Below, piece by piece: positions 43,977 through 52,525 of a DNA stretch of 64,000 nucleotides (its first letter is position 1; each line of letters starts with the position of its first letter). The notes under the pieces are model-generated. The model was given only the letters and a program-made list of their open reading frames with translations. It was not told where the DNA came from and ran no database searches. A program made the translations under genes and the position numbers. Source of the stretch: Chitinimonas sp036961565 (GTDB taxonomy: Bacteria > Pseudomonadota > Gammaproteobacteria > Burkholderiales > Chitinimonadaceae); NCBI RefSeq assembly GCF_036961565.1, contig NZ_JBAMDD010000004.1, positions 62,001-126,000 of the forward strand. The letters are read 5' to 3'.

Positions 43977-45349
43977 TATTTATCGCCAAGCAGATCAGGC
44001 CAATCCAGCGGCCGCCAATCCGGCCAGGCACCTTCACCTTCACTCTGGCAATCGGCAGCTACCGCAATACCCGCCACCGCCACCAGCTTGTCACCCTGCC
44101 ACAACATGGGCCAGCGCCGCCGCAACCAGGGCGGCACACCCGCCTCCTGCAACAGCAGCTTTACTGGCCGATTGGGGCCGCCACGCCGTGGCCGTACCAT
44201 CTCTCCGCCCTGCCTGGGCCGCACCTCCAGACCCACGCAACTGGCCTCGCTCAGCCCACGCACCGCCCGCGACCAATGCAGCTCACCACACCAATCCGGC
44301 AGCAGCACCAGGCCCTCAGCTGGCACGGCGCGAGGAGTCAATACTTCCACCCAACGCGCCACACATATCTCCGCGCGGTAGCGATGCACCTCCAGGCCCG
44401 CCAGGCGCAAGCAGGGATTGGCATCCTCCTTGGCCGTCAGCATTTGCTCCAGCACCAGCAACAATTGCCGCTCATCCGGCCGCAAACCGTGGCGCGCCAG
44501 AAACCAGCGCAGCAGATTGCGCTGCCGCGGCCCACTCAAGGCCAGCAAGCGCCCCACCGGCAAACGATCGGCCACACCGCCAGCATCCTCTTCTGCCAGC
44601 GCATCCAACAGGCTGGCCGCCTCGGCAAAATGCCGCGCCGCCCGCGCCATGGCAGCCGGCGCACTTGGAAAACGTCCAAGCAATACCGGCATCACCTCCC
44701 GCCGCAGATAGTTGCGATCGTAATCACTGACCGCATTGCTCTCGTCCTCCACCCAGGCCAAGCCCAAGGTGCGCGCATAGGTCAGGAGCGCACTACGCGG
44801 CTCGTCCAGCAGAGGCCGCCAGATACGCCCGGTCACACCCAGGGGCCGCATGGCCGGCATACCCGCCGCCCCATGCACACCCGCCCCTCGCGCCAAACGG
44901 TACAGCACCGTCTCTGCCTGATCATCGCGATGGTGCGCCAGCAGCACCATGTCCACACCAAGGCCCGCATAGGCCGCATAACGGGCAGCACGCGCACGCG
45001 CCTCCAAGCCGTCACCGACAGCCTGGTTCAGATCAACACGGATATGGGAAAAATCGACTGCCAGCGCAGCACAGCGCTGATCACAATGCCGCAACCAGGC
45101 GTCGGCATTGGGGCTGATGCCATGGTGCACATGGAGCGCCTGCAGGGCCAGCGGTGCCGGCAGGCGCGCATCATCACGCAAGCGCGCCAGCAGGTGCAGC
45201 AGCACCGCAGAATCTAGTCCGCCCGAATAACCGAGCGCCAGACGCATGCCCTCAGGCCGCTTCGCCGCCGGCAGCGACAGATAACGCTGCAGCAGACGCT
45301 CGTAGAGCGCCTCCGCCTCAGCCTGCGGCGACTTCCTTGAATTTGCCAT
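43976..45349 (-). CDS. tilS: tRNA(Ile)-lysidine synthetase
   Basis: ATP-dependent enzyme that turns C34 of tRNA-Ile(CAU) into lysidine so the tRNA reads AUA. The 457-residue protein has the PP-loop SGGLDS (42-47), HVHHGISPNADAW, LLAHHRDDQAETVLYRL, and the C-terminal TilS domains. The chosen start overlaps the 3' end of accA by 32 bases; a later start at Met35 would leave only a few residues before the PP-loop. Its likely substrate, a CAU tRNA with Ile2-like acceptor pairs, lies at 56.2 kb. Confidence 0.94.
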   Translation of the reverse strand: MANSRKSPQAEAEALYERLLQRYLSLPAAKRPEGMRLALGYSGGLDSAVLLHLLARLRDDARLPAPLALQALHVHHGISPNADAWLRHCDQRCAALAVDFSHIRVDLNQAVGDGLEARARAARYAAYAGLGVDMVLLAHHRDDQAETVLYRLARGAGVHGAAGMPAMRPLGVTGRIWRPLLDEPRSALLTYARTLGLAWVEDESNAVSDYDRNYLRREVMPVLLGRFPSAPAAMARAARHFAEAASLLDALAEEDAGGVADRLPVGRLLALSGPRQRNLLRWFLARHGLRPDERQLLLVLEQMLTAKEDANPCLRLAGLEVHRYRAEICVARWVEVLTPRAVPAEGLVLLPDWCGELHWSRAVRGLSEASCVGLEVRPRQGGEMVRPRRGGPNRPVKLLLQEAGVPPWLRRRWPMLWQGDKLVAVAGIAVAADCQSEGEGAWPDWRPLDWPDLLGDK

Positions 45350-46286
45350 AGCTCATCAGCCGCTCGAAACGGTTCTCCAGCAACTTGTCTACCGGCTTGT
45401 CCTGCAGCGATTTCAAGGCATCCTGCAGCGCCTTGCGCAAGGTCAGCATCATGGCCTGCGGGTCGCGATGCGCACCACCCAGCGGCTCTGCCACCACCTT
45501 GTCGATCAAGCCCAATGTCTTGAGCCGGTTGGCGGTAATACCCAGCGTCTCGGCCGCCTCACTGGCTTTCTCGGCACTCTTCCACAGAATGGACGCACAG
45601 CCTTCGGGCGAGATCACCGAGTAAGTAGCGTATTGCAGCATCTGCACCACATCACCCACGGCAATGGCCAGCGCACCGCCCGAGCCCCCCTCGCCAATCA
45701 CCGTGACGATCACCGGCACGCGCAGCTTGCTCATTTCGAACAGATTGCGGCCTATGGCCTCGGACTGCCCGCGCTCCTCGGCGCCGATGCCCGGATAGGC
45801 ACCCGGGGTGTCGACAAAGGTAATCACCGGCAGGCCAAACTTCTCGGCCATGCGCATCAAGCGCAGGGCCTTGCGATACCCCTCAGGCCGGGGCATACCG
45901 AAGTTGCGCAGTATCTTTTCCTTGGTGTCGCGGCCCTTCTGCTGGCCAATCACCATCACCGACTGACCATTCAGCCGTGCCAGGCCGCCAACAATGGCGG
46001 CATCGTCCGCATAGGCACGATCACCATGCAGCTCTTCAAAATCGGTAAAGATTTCGCGGAGGTAATCCAGCGTATAGGGGCGCTGCGGATGGCGGGACAC
46101 CTGAGAAATCTGCCAGGGCGAGAGCTTGGCGTAGATATTCTTGGTGAGCTCCTGGCTCTTCTTCTGCAGATGGTCAATCTCAACCGAGATGTCCACCGCA
46201 GAATCATCCTGCACAAAGCGCAGCTCTTCGATCTTGCTTTCGAGTTCGGCGATAGGCTGTTCGAAATCGAGGAAAGTGGTTTTCAT
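45318..46286 (-). CDS. accA: Acetyl-CoA carboxylase carboxyltransferase subunit alpha
   Basis: With AccD, transfers the carboxyl group from biotin-BCCP to acetyl-CoA in the first committed step of fatty acid synthesis. The 322-residue protein begins MKTTFLDFEQPIAELESKIE and contains the oxyanion-forming VIGEGGSGGALAIAVGD segment, SVISPEGCASILWKSAEK and the family C-terminus. It overlaps tilS, a common proteobacterial pairing. Confidence 0.97.
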   Translation of the reverse strand: MKTTFLDFEQPIAELESKIEELRFVQDDSAVDISVEIDHLQKKSQELTKNIYAKLSPWQISQVSRHPQRPYTLDYLREIFTDFEELHGDRAYADDAAIVGGLARLNGQSVMVIGQQKGRDTKEKILRNFGMPRPEGYRKALRLMRMAEKFGLPVITFVDTPGAYPGIGAEERGQSEAIGRNLFEMSKLRVPVIVTVIGEGGSGGALAIAVGDVVQMLQYATYSVISPEGCASILWKSAEKASEAAETLGITANRLKTLGLIDKVVAEPLGGAHRDPQAMMLTLRKALQDALKSLQDKPVDKLLENRFERLMSYGKFKEVAAG

Positions 46287-46478
46287 GCCTGGGGTCTGTT
46301 CACGTCGCGCTGGGCGAGCATGCTCCGCTAGGGCCGACTAAGTTCGGCGAAATCGCGCCATTATGGCGAAACGCGGCAACCCCGCAAGATTGACATGCAA
46401 CGGATTCGAGCAACCATCCGGCAAACACCATCACCCACAACGGTTGCGAACGTCCGCGAAAACACCGAAAAACCCGAC

Positions 46479-46907
46479 CTACTCGTTAGTAAACACGATC
46501 TCAGCGCGTACGCCACTCTTCTGCACAGCCAGCCTGGAGGCCACATTGAGCACGATGGGCGACTGCGTATTCGCTTTTATTTCACCCACCTCACCGTCAC
46601 GGCTCAGCGTCAGGAGCAACACCAACTCATCGGCCGGCGCCGATTTGCCTGCATGTTGTATCAGCGTCCGCTCCTCGTCCGTCAGCGTCAGCTGGTAGTG
46701 AAACCCCAGCAGGCTGGCATCCATCACGCTGAACACCACCTCAGCATCATCCAGGCACTGCAGCCACATCACCTTGGGCTCTGGCACGTCCTCATGCAGC
46801 AACTTGAAGCGTTTACAGCCCTCAAAGCCAGGTAGGCCCTGTGGAAAGGTGATCAAGGTGTCCTCATCGATTTCGATGGCACCGAAGCGCGGGGTAATTA
46901 TTTGCAT
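46479..46907 (-). CDS. fliW: Flagellar assembly factor FliW
   Basis: Small protein (142 residues) that binds flagellin and antagonises CsrA, coupling flagellin synthesis to filament assembly. The sequence has the family pattern: PRFGAIEIDEDTLITFPQGLPGFE at 6-29 (shown in part, key GLPGFE) and the C-terminal SPIVLNV. csrA is not adjacent. It diverges from flgM, sharing a 168-base regulatory region. Confidence 0.93.
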   Translation of the reverse strand: MQIITPRFGAIEIDEDTLITFPQGLPGFEGCKRFKLLHEDVPEPKVMWLQCLDDAEVVFSVMDASLLGFHYQLTLTDEERTLIQHAGKSAPADELVLLLTLSRDGEVGEIKANTQSPIVLNVASRLAVQKSGVRAEIVFTNE

Positions 46908-46996
46908 TCGTCGGCTCCCAAGCCTTCAGATTGCTAGGAATCTAGCCGAAATAACACTTAGCCGCCATGTTATGAAAAATTTGTTCATAATCCCGC

Positions 46997-47023
46997 TAAA
47001 GTTTCTCAAAGACCTGCCGATAA
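46997..47023 (+). promoter_or_regulatory. Sigma-28 (FliA) promoter of flgM-flgN
   Basis: TAAA (46997-47000), a 15-base spacer and GCCGATAA (47016-47023): an exact match to the enteric FliA consensus. It lies 52 bases before the flgM ATG. Confidence 0.92.
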
Positions 47024-47075
47024 GCGCATTAACCACAGACAGGACTTGGCCAAAGTAGCCAACGAGAGGAATACC

Positions 47076-47381
47076 ATGAAGATCGACAACTCGGGCAAGC
47101 CGCTAGGCTCCGTGCTATCGCGCTCAGAAGCGCGTACCAGCACCAAGGCCGAGAGTGGAGAAAGCGCCGGCGCCGAGCCTGGCCGCGATAGCGTTGAGAT
47201 CAACGCCTTCAGCGCACGCCTGGCATCGCTGGAGTCCAACCTTGCCACCCAGCCCGTCATTGACGAGAGCAAGGTGGCCGAGATACGCCAGGCCATTGCC
47301 GAGGGCCGTTTCACCGTGCACGCCGATGCCATTGCCGACAAGCTGATGGCCAGCGTCAAGGAACTGCTGGGCAAGAACTGA
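47076..47381 (+). CDS. flgM: Anti-sigma-28 factor FlgM
   Basis: Binds FliA until it is exported through the finished hook-basal body, which releases late flagellar genes. The 101 residues begin MKIDNSGKPLG, have a disordered Ala/Ser/Glu middle, and end in the sigma-binding helices (VAEIRQAIAEGRFTVHADA; IADKLMASVKELLG). The ATG at 47076 gives the family N-terminus. It is transcribed from the sigma-28 promoter, giving the classic feedback loop. Confidence 0.94.
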   Translation: MKIDNSGKPLGSVLSRSEARTSTKAESGESAGAEPGRDSVEINAFSARLASLESNLATQPVIDESKVAEIRQAIAEGRFTVHADAIADKLMASVKELLGKN

Positions 47382-47409
47382 CGCAGGCAGCACAACACGG
47401 CATACTAGC

Positions 47410-47445
47410 TAGCGCCAGCCAACGGGCAACCGGTGGCTGGCGCTA
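47410..47445 (+). other. Perfect inverted repeat between flgM and flgN
   Basis: TAGCGCCAGCCA (47410-47421) and TGGCTGGCGCTA (47434-47445), 12-bp arms with a 12-base loop, then ATGCTTTTAA. It is a candidate partial terminator or mRNA-processing hairpin between the two genes. Confidence 0.6.
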
Positions 47446-47473
47446 ATGCTTTTAACGGCCACGGAAACCGCCC

Positions 47474-47956
47474 ATGTCCACATCGCCCCTGTTGAGTGCC
47501 ATGCAAGCCGAGTTGAGCGAGCTGCAGCAGTTTGTCGCCTTGCTTGAACGCGAACAGCACGCACTCATACACAACACCCTGGCCGACCTCGAAGATATCG
47601 CCAAGCAAAAGGCCGGTCACGCCCAAGCACTGGAAGGCCAGGCCAAGGAACGCAAGCGCCTGTTCCAGGTCAACGGCGTCGAGCTCTCACCCGATCCGCC
47701 CCACCCGCTGGTGCGTGCAGCCTACCTGCCAGCCGAGCACCTGCCCCATCTGGCCGAATGCTGGTTGCAGCTGATACAAGCCGCCCGCCACGCCAGTGCG
47801 CTCAATCAGACCAATGGCAAGCTGATTGATACCCGCCAGCAGCAGAACCAGCAGTTGATGGCCCTGCTGCAAAGCAGCCAGGATTCCACCCTGTCTTACG
47901 ATGCCTATGGCCAGCCCCGGCTGTCCCGGCCTGGCGGCTCGCTGGGCAAGGCCTGA
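47474..47956 (+). CDS. flgN: Flagellar export chaperone FlgN
   Basis: Helical chaperone for the hook-filament junction proteins FlgK and FlgL. The 160-residue protein is almost fully helical (LSELQQFVALLEREQHALI; LADLEDIAKQKAGHAQAL; ALNQTNGKLIDTRQQQNQQL) and ends with the typical SYDAYGQPR. It lies 92 bases after flgM with a strong hairpin between. Confidence 0.9.
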   Translation: MSTSPLLSAMQAELSELQQFVALLEREQHALIHNTLADLEDIAKQKAGHAQALEGQAKERKRLFQVNGVELSPDPPHPLVRAAYLPAEHLPHLAECWLQLIQAARHASALNQTNGKLIDTRQQQNQQLMALLQSSQDSTLSYDAYGQPRLSRPGGSLGKA

Positions 47957-48045
47957 CGCCACTGCTCATAATATAATTCCATTCGTTTTCATGCACTTGC
48001 GATAATATTCGCACTCGCCAACATGGCATCCGCGCTTCATCGCAG

Positions 48046-48091
48046 CCCCAGGGACGACCCTGGCGGCCTCTAGCCAACTGGGGACGGCCCC
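48046..48091 (+). ncRNA. Guanidine-II (mini-ykkC) riboswitch
   Basis: Two hairpins with ACGR loops, the defining pattern of this class. Hairpin 1: CCAGGG (48048-48053), ACGA, CCCTGG (48058-48063). Hairpin 2: GGGG (48080-48083), ACGG, CCCC (48088-48091). The linker is 16 bases. GGAG of the ribosome site follows at 48102 and the exporter ATG at 48114, so control is probably translational: guanidinium would bring the loops together and expose the site. Confidence 0.9.
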
Positions 48092-48113
48092 TTATCCATA
48101 CGGAGCCGCCATC

Positions 48114-48434
48114 ATGGCCTGGATACTCCTTATCATCGCCGGCTTGCTGGAAATCGGCTGGGCCATAAGCCTCAAATACACCGAAGGCTTTACCCGTCTT
48201 TGGCCCAGCGTGGCCACCCTGGGCGCCATGGTCGCCAGCATTGCCCTGCTGGGACTTGCCGTCCGTACACTCCCCCTGGGTACGGCCTACGCAGTCTGGA
48301 CTGGCATCGGGGCCGTCGGCACCGTCTTGCTGGGCATCGTACTGTTTGGCGAAGCAGCCACCATCGCTAGACTGGTCTGTGTCGCCATGATCGTGGCCGG
48401 CATAGTCGGCCTCAAACTCTTCAGCCCCGCCTAA
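48114..48434 (+). CDS. gdx: Guanidinium exporter (SMR family, Gdx/SugE)
   Basis: Small multidrug-resistance family protein of 106 residues with four membrane helices. It exports guanidinium in exchange for protons as a dual-topology dimer. Glu13 (LLEIGWAISLKYTEGF) is the central substrate/proton site. The second-helix sequence LPLGTAYAVWTGIGAVG is Gdx-like rather than EmrE-like. The guanidine-II riboswitch directly upstream independently supports the substrate. The gene is often annotated sugE. Confidence 0.94.
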   Translation: MAWILLIIAGLLEIGWAISLKYTEGFTRLWPSVATLGAMVASIALLGLAVRTLPLGTAYAVWTGIGAVGTVLLGIVLFGEAATIARLVCVAMIVAGIVGLKLFSPA

Positions 48435-48443
48435 GAGCCGCTG

Positions 48444-48549
48444 ACAAAACCCAGCGTAGCGGTTCTGGCTAGGCGTGCATGCGCAGGCGCGAGCAGCAGA
48501 CAGTACGTGGGTACGGCAAGCTCGCACAACAACGCTTGAAGGGTTTTGT
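48444..48549. other. Nested inverted repeats downstream of gdx
   Basis: A 106-base structure. The outer stem is 48444-48456 with 48533-48549, interrupted by a 4-base bulge. GCGAGC (48489-48494) pairs with GCTCGC (48520-48525). GTAC/GTAC (48503-48506, 48511-48514) is the inner hairpin. It could be a dispersed repeat or a structured RNA. No gene is seen in the 239-base gap. Confidence 0.45.
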
Positions 48550-48673
48550 TCGTGGCGCTAAGCGGCACCCGAACCTACATCGGCCGGGACCATCACCCGC
48601 GCATCCAGCGTTTTATATTCTTGTCTGTGCAGCGGCTATGCTGAAAAGCGCTCCCGGTAAAACGAGACCTTTC

Positions 48674-49417
48674 ATGCCAGACTTCCGCCTAGTCCTGTTC
48701 GCCCTGCTGCCGCTCCCGCTATACGCGGCAGAACCGTTGCTGGTAGTGCGTGGCGAGGGCAACTACCCGCCTTATGAGATGGTGGTGGATGGCAAGCTCA
48801 CCGGAGCCCATATCGAGCTGATCGAAGCCGCCGCACACATAGCGGGTTATCAGCTCACCATACAGAGCGTTGCCTGGGCGCGGGCGCTGGAAATGACCAA
48901 GCGCGGGCTGGCCTCCGCTGTCAGCTTTGCTTCCAGAACACCCGAGCGTGAGAGCTGGCTGCTGTTCGACGAGGGTAATGTGCTCTCCACCCTGCGCTTC
49001 GGTTTTTTCAGCCTGAAACAGCCGAACAGCCCGACCTGGAACGGCTCGTTCACATCGCTGCATTCATACAAGATCGGTGTAGCCAGGGCCTATGCCTATC
49101 CCACCGAGTTCAGCAGCCAGCCTGGCCTGCAGAAGTACGAGCAGGACGGCGGCTACGAGGCGCTGCTGCGGACATTGCACAACAAGCGTGTCGACCTGAT
49201 CGTAGGCGGTGTGCTGGAAATCAATACCAGCGCCAAGCAGCTAGGTTACGCCGACTCCATCCAGCTGTTGAGCCCTACCTTTGGTGCAACCGCCTCTTAC
49301 CTGGCCTTCGGCCGGCAAAGCAGTAATTCCCGGCATGCCGAGCGCATGGCCGCGGCCTTCAGCAAACTCAAGCTCGATGGCAGCTACCAGCGCATCCTGA
49401 CCAAATACGGCTTGTAA
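48674..49417 (+). CDS. Family 3 extracellular solute-binding protein
   Basis: A periplasmic binding protein of 247 residues with a short signal peptide (MPDFRLVLFALLPLPLYA) followed by the family 3 pattern (EGNYPPYEMVVDGKLTGAHIEL with NYPPYE key; ERESWLLFDEG). Relatives bind polar amino acids, but no permease or ATPase gene is next to it, so it may serve a distant transporter or a sensor. An alternative ATG at 48638 would add 12 residues before the signal peptide. Confidence 0.78.
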   Translation: MPDFRLVLFALLPLPLYAAEPLLVVRGEGNYPPYEMVVDGKLTGAHIELIEAAAHIAGYQLTIQSVAWARALEMTKRGLASAVSFASRTPERESWLLFDEGNVLSTLRFGFFSLKQPNSPTWNGSFTSLHSYKIGVARAYAYPTEFSSQPGLQKYEQDGGYEALLRTLHNKRVDLIVGGVLEINTSAKQLGYADSIQLLSPTFGATASYLAFGRQSSNSRHAERMAAAFSKLKLDGSYQRILTKYGL

Positions 49418-49611
49418 GGGTCTGTTTTGGGCTCAAGTCCATGGTGTGGCGTGATGGCTTGAACAGGCGCCAGAAAGGCATGTCGCTGAACGTCAGCACT
49501 GCCCAAACCTACAGGCGCTCCCTGGTTCCCCTTACTCTCGCCGCCGCTCGCCATTATTTTCAATGCGCTTCTGTTTGCTGCGACTGAAGCACACAACGGC
49601 TAACAACAATA

Positions 49612-49631
49612 CGGCCGGGTTTCCCCGGCCG
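49612..49631 (-). terminator. Terminator of the polyamine-binding protein gene
   Basis: An 8-bp stem CGGCCGGG/CCCGGCCG with a tetraloop, then TATTGTTGTT on the minus strand. It lies 28 bases past the stop. The 190 bases between it and the family 3 binding protein gene show no convincing gene. Confidence 0.8.
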
Positions 49632-49659
49632 CTTCAGTGCTACCCAGTTTGCAATGGCC

Positions 49660-50757
49660 TTACTTGGCAGTCTTGAACTGGTTGAAGGCCTTGGTCAGCG
49701 CCATGGTGGTGGGCTGATCCAGCGAGGCCGCAGCCTGCAGGGTCTTCAGCGAAGCATCAGGCAGATAGATCTTGGCATCGCTGGTCAGCTTCTTGTTCAC
49801 CAACGCCGTGGCCTTGGTGTTGGGGTTGGCGTAGTTCACGGTATTCGAGATACCTGCCACCACCTTGGGATCCAGCATATTGTTGATCCACTTGTAGGCG
49901 TTATCCACGTTCTTGCTGTCCTTAGGGATAGCCATCACGTCCACCCACAGCACGGTGCCCTTGGCCGGCACCACGTATTCGATAGGCTGCGGCTTCTTGG
50001 CCTCGATGGCGCGATCCTTGGCAATGTAGACATCGCCGTTGAAGCCCATGGCCACGCAAACGTCGCCATTGGCCAGCAGGTCGATGGGCGAGTCATTGAA
50101 CACGCGCACATCCTTGCGCACCGCCTTCAGGGTAGTCAGCGCCGTCGCCAGGTTGGCCTTGGAGAAATCATTGGCGTTCTTGCCATTGAAGATATTGACC
50201 ATGCCGAACAGGTACTTGGGCTGGCTCACGAACGAGATACCGCAGCTCTTGAGCTTGCTGGTGTACTTGGGATCGAACACCAGTTGCCACATATCGGCCG
50301 GCATAGGTTCGGCACCCAGGGCCTTCTTCACCTTCTCAGCGTTGATGCCGAAGGCGATGGTGCCCCACATATAGGGCACGACAAACTTGTTGCCCGGGTC
50401 AACCGACTCCACCTTCTTCAGGAATTCCGGGTTCAGGTTGCCCAGGTTAGGCAGCTTGCTCTTGTCCAGCGGCAGGTAGACACCAGCCTGGATCTGCTTG
50501 GCTGCGAAGTCAGCAGAAGGGTAGACCACATCATAGCCCGACTTGCCGGTCAGCAGCTTGGCCTGCAGGGTCTCGTTGCTGTCGTACATGTCGTACTTCA
50601 CCTTCACGCCGGCCGCCTTCTCGAAGTTGGCAACCGTGTCTTCGGCGATATAGTCGTTCCAGTTGTACACGTTCACCGTGCCGGCAGCCTGGGCGGCAAT
50701 GGCGGTAGCGGCAAAGGCAGCGCCGATCAGGGTCGGCTTGAGGCGGAATTGGGCCAT
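49660..50757 (-). CDS. Polyamine-binding periplasmic protein (PotF/SpuD-like)
   Basis: A 365-residue binding protein with a signal peptide (MAQFRLKPTLIGAAFAATAIAAQA). It has the family start VNVYNWNDYIAEDTVANFEK, YDMYDSNETLQAKLLTGKSG and YDVVYPSADF, close to putrescine-binding PotF/SpuD. The PotGHI partners are not adjacent, so it is an orphan here. It ends at a strong terminator and appears to be a single-gene unit. Confidence 0.88.
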   Translation of the reverse strand: MAQFRLKPTLIGAAFAATAIAAQAAGTVNVYNWNDYIAEDTVANFEKAAGVKVKYDMYDSNETLQAKLLTGKSGYDVVYPSADFAAKQIQAGVYLPLDKSKLPNLGNLNPEFLKKVESVDPGNKFVVPYMWGTIAFGINAEKVKKALGAEPMPADMWQLVFDPKYTSKLKSCGISFVSQPKYLFGMVNIFNGKNANDFSKANLATALTTLKAVRKDVRVFNDSPIDLLANGDVCVAMGFNGDVYIAKDRAIEAKKPQPIEYVVPAKGTVLWVDVMAIPKDSKNVDNAYKWINNMLDPKVVAGISNTVNYANPNTKATALVNKKLTSDAKIYLPDASLKTLQAAASLDQPTTMALTKAFNQFKTAK

Positions 50758-51034
50758 GAGTTTCAGTACTCCAGGGGAGGAATGGTTCAAAACGATCACG
50801 AACAGGATCACGCAACGGCGGCACACCCGCCACCCCAGCAAAGCTTGCCACAGCGGGGTTTATCGGCGCGTATTAGACCATGCACAACCGATGCTAAGCC
50901 AATAATTTTCGGTGTTTCCACCCCATGCTGCGGCCCCCGCCACAAGCCGGCCAAGCCGACTGCCGCCCGGCACCCGGGCAGCGCAAACCGACGATGACTT
51001 GGTAAGATGTCGGCCTTGTTTTCAGGAAGCCCCC

Positions 51035-51829
51035 ATGCGCACGTATCTCAACCTGCTCCAGCACGTACTCGACCACGGCACCGTCAAGACCGACCGCACC
51101 GGTACCGGCACCCAGTCCGTCTTTGGCCACCAGATGCGTTTCGACCTCAGCCAGGGCTTCCCGCTGGTCACCACCAAGAAGGTCCACCTCAAGTCCATCA
51201 TTCACGAACTGCTGTGGTTCCTGAAGGGCGATGCCAATATCGCCTACCTCAAGGAAAACGGCGTCTCCATCTGGGATGAATGGGCCGATGAACACGGCAA
51301 CCTGGGCCCGGTGTATGGCGTGCAATGGCGCAGCTGGCCCACGGCAGATGGCGGCCATATCGACCAGATAAGCCAGTTGATACAGCAGATCAAGACCACT
51401 CCCGATTCCCGCCGACTGATCGTCTCGGCCTGGAATGTGGGCGAAATCCATAACATGGCTTTACCACCCTGCCATGCCTTCTTCCAGTTCTATGTCGCCG
51501 ACGGCAAGCTCAGTTGCCAACTGTATCAGCGCTCGGCCGATCTATTCCTGGGCGTACCATTCAATATCGCCTCCTATGCCTTGCTGGTACTCATGGTGGC
51601 GCAGGTCTGCGGGCTGGAGCCAGGCGACTTTATCTGGACCGGCGGTGATTGCCATATCTATGCCAACCATATGGAACAGGTAAAGTTGCAGCTGAGCCGC
51701 GAACCACTGCCCTTGCCGCGCATGAAGCTCAACCCCGAGGTCACCGACCTGTTCGCCTTCAAGTATGAGGACTTCACCCTGGAGGGTTACGAATCCCATG
51801 CTGCCATCAAGGCGCCGGTGGCGGTTTAA
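51035..51829 (+). CDS. thyA: Thymidylate synthase
   Basis: Methylates dUMP to dTMP using methylene-tetrahydrofolate, which becomes dihydrofolate. The 264-residue protein is the E. coli ThyA length. The catalytic Cys146 is in ALPPCHAFFQF and the dUMP-binding residues are in QLYQRSADLFLGVPFNIASY. An AGGAAG ribosome site precedes the ATG at 51035. folA follows, so dihydrofolate made here can be reduced by the neighbouring product. Confidence 0.98.
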   Translation: MRTYLNLLQHVLDHGTVKTDRTGTGTQSVFGHQMRFDLSQGFPLVTTKKVHLKSIIHELLWFLKGDANIAYLKENGVSIWDEWADEHGNLGPVYGVQWRSWPTADGGHIDQISQLIQQIKTTPDSRRLIVSAWNVGEIHNMALPPCHAFFQFYVADGKLSCQLYQRSADLFLGVPFNIASYALLVLMVAQVCGLEPGDFIWTGGDCHIYANHMEQVKLQLSREPLPLPRMKLNPEVTDLFAFKYEDFTLEGYESHAAIKAPVAV

Positions 51830-51915
51830 TCCCCCCGACAAAGCACCAGACCCTGACTGCGGCAACCTGCTGGTTGCCGCTTGGTTTTACTACCATCCGA
51901 CCAGACGGCCACTCC

Positions 51916-52395
51916 ATGCTCTCGCTTATCGCCGCCCTCGCACAAAACCGCACCGTAGGCATCAACAACACACTGCCCTGGCATCTGCCCGACGACCTCA
52001 AGTACTTCAAGGCCACCACCAGCGGCCACCCCATCATCATGGGCCGCAAGACTTACGATTCCATCGGCCGGCCGCTGCCCAATCGCCACAACATCGTGGT
52101 AACGCGCGATCCGATCTGGCGTGCTGATGGGGTAACGGTGGTACATAGCATGGAGGACGCCATGAAAGCGGCAGGCGAGGCGAACGAAGTATTCCTGATC
52201 GGTGGCGCCACCCTGTATGCCCTAGCCCTGCCCTATGCTGACCGCCTGTACCTGACGGAAATTGAAGCCGAGATCGAGGGCGATGCCTTTTTCCCGGAAT
52301 GGCCGCGCAACAAGTTCACAGAAATCTCTCGCGAGCCTAAACAAGGGCCGGATTTTGCCTATAGTTTCGTGGTCTACCAGCGCAACGCAACCTGA
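51916..52395 (+). CDS. folA: Dihydrofolate reductase
   Basis: Reduces dihydrofolate to tetrahydrofolate with NADPH. The 159-residue protein has the catalytic Asp27 in LPWHLPDDLKYF, the GRKTYDSIGRPLP cofactor segment and EVFLIGGATLY. The start MLSLIAALAQNRTVG matches the family; an upstream in-frame TTG is not needed. It lies 86 bases after thyA, a frequent operon partner. Confidence 0.97.
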   Translation: MLSLIAALAQNRTVGINNTLPWHLPDDLKYFKATTSGHPIIMGRKTYDSIGRPLPNRHNIVVTRDPIWRADGVTVVHSMEDAMKAAGEANEVFLIGGATLYALALPYADRLYLTEIEAEIEGDAFFPEWPRNKFTEISREPKQGPDFAYSFVVYQRNAT

Positions 52396-52525
52396 GCGCC
52401 AGCGCCCCGCCAGGGGTACGCCCGCCACGGTCTGCTTGCCTTTACCGGCGCCAGGCTAGTTTCAGGCACACCTCCCAATCGTGGTGTCACTGCAAACACT
52501 CCCAGCGCCGGCCATAGCGGAACCG

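Noticed and set aside
49384..49596. 70-codon minus-strand frame between the two binding-protein genes
   Set aside because: Partly antisense to the upstream gene, with no ribosome site and no recognisable domain. The gap may hold an old repeat (short TTTGGGC/GCCCAAA arms at 49426 and 49501) but I cannot show it.
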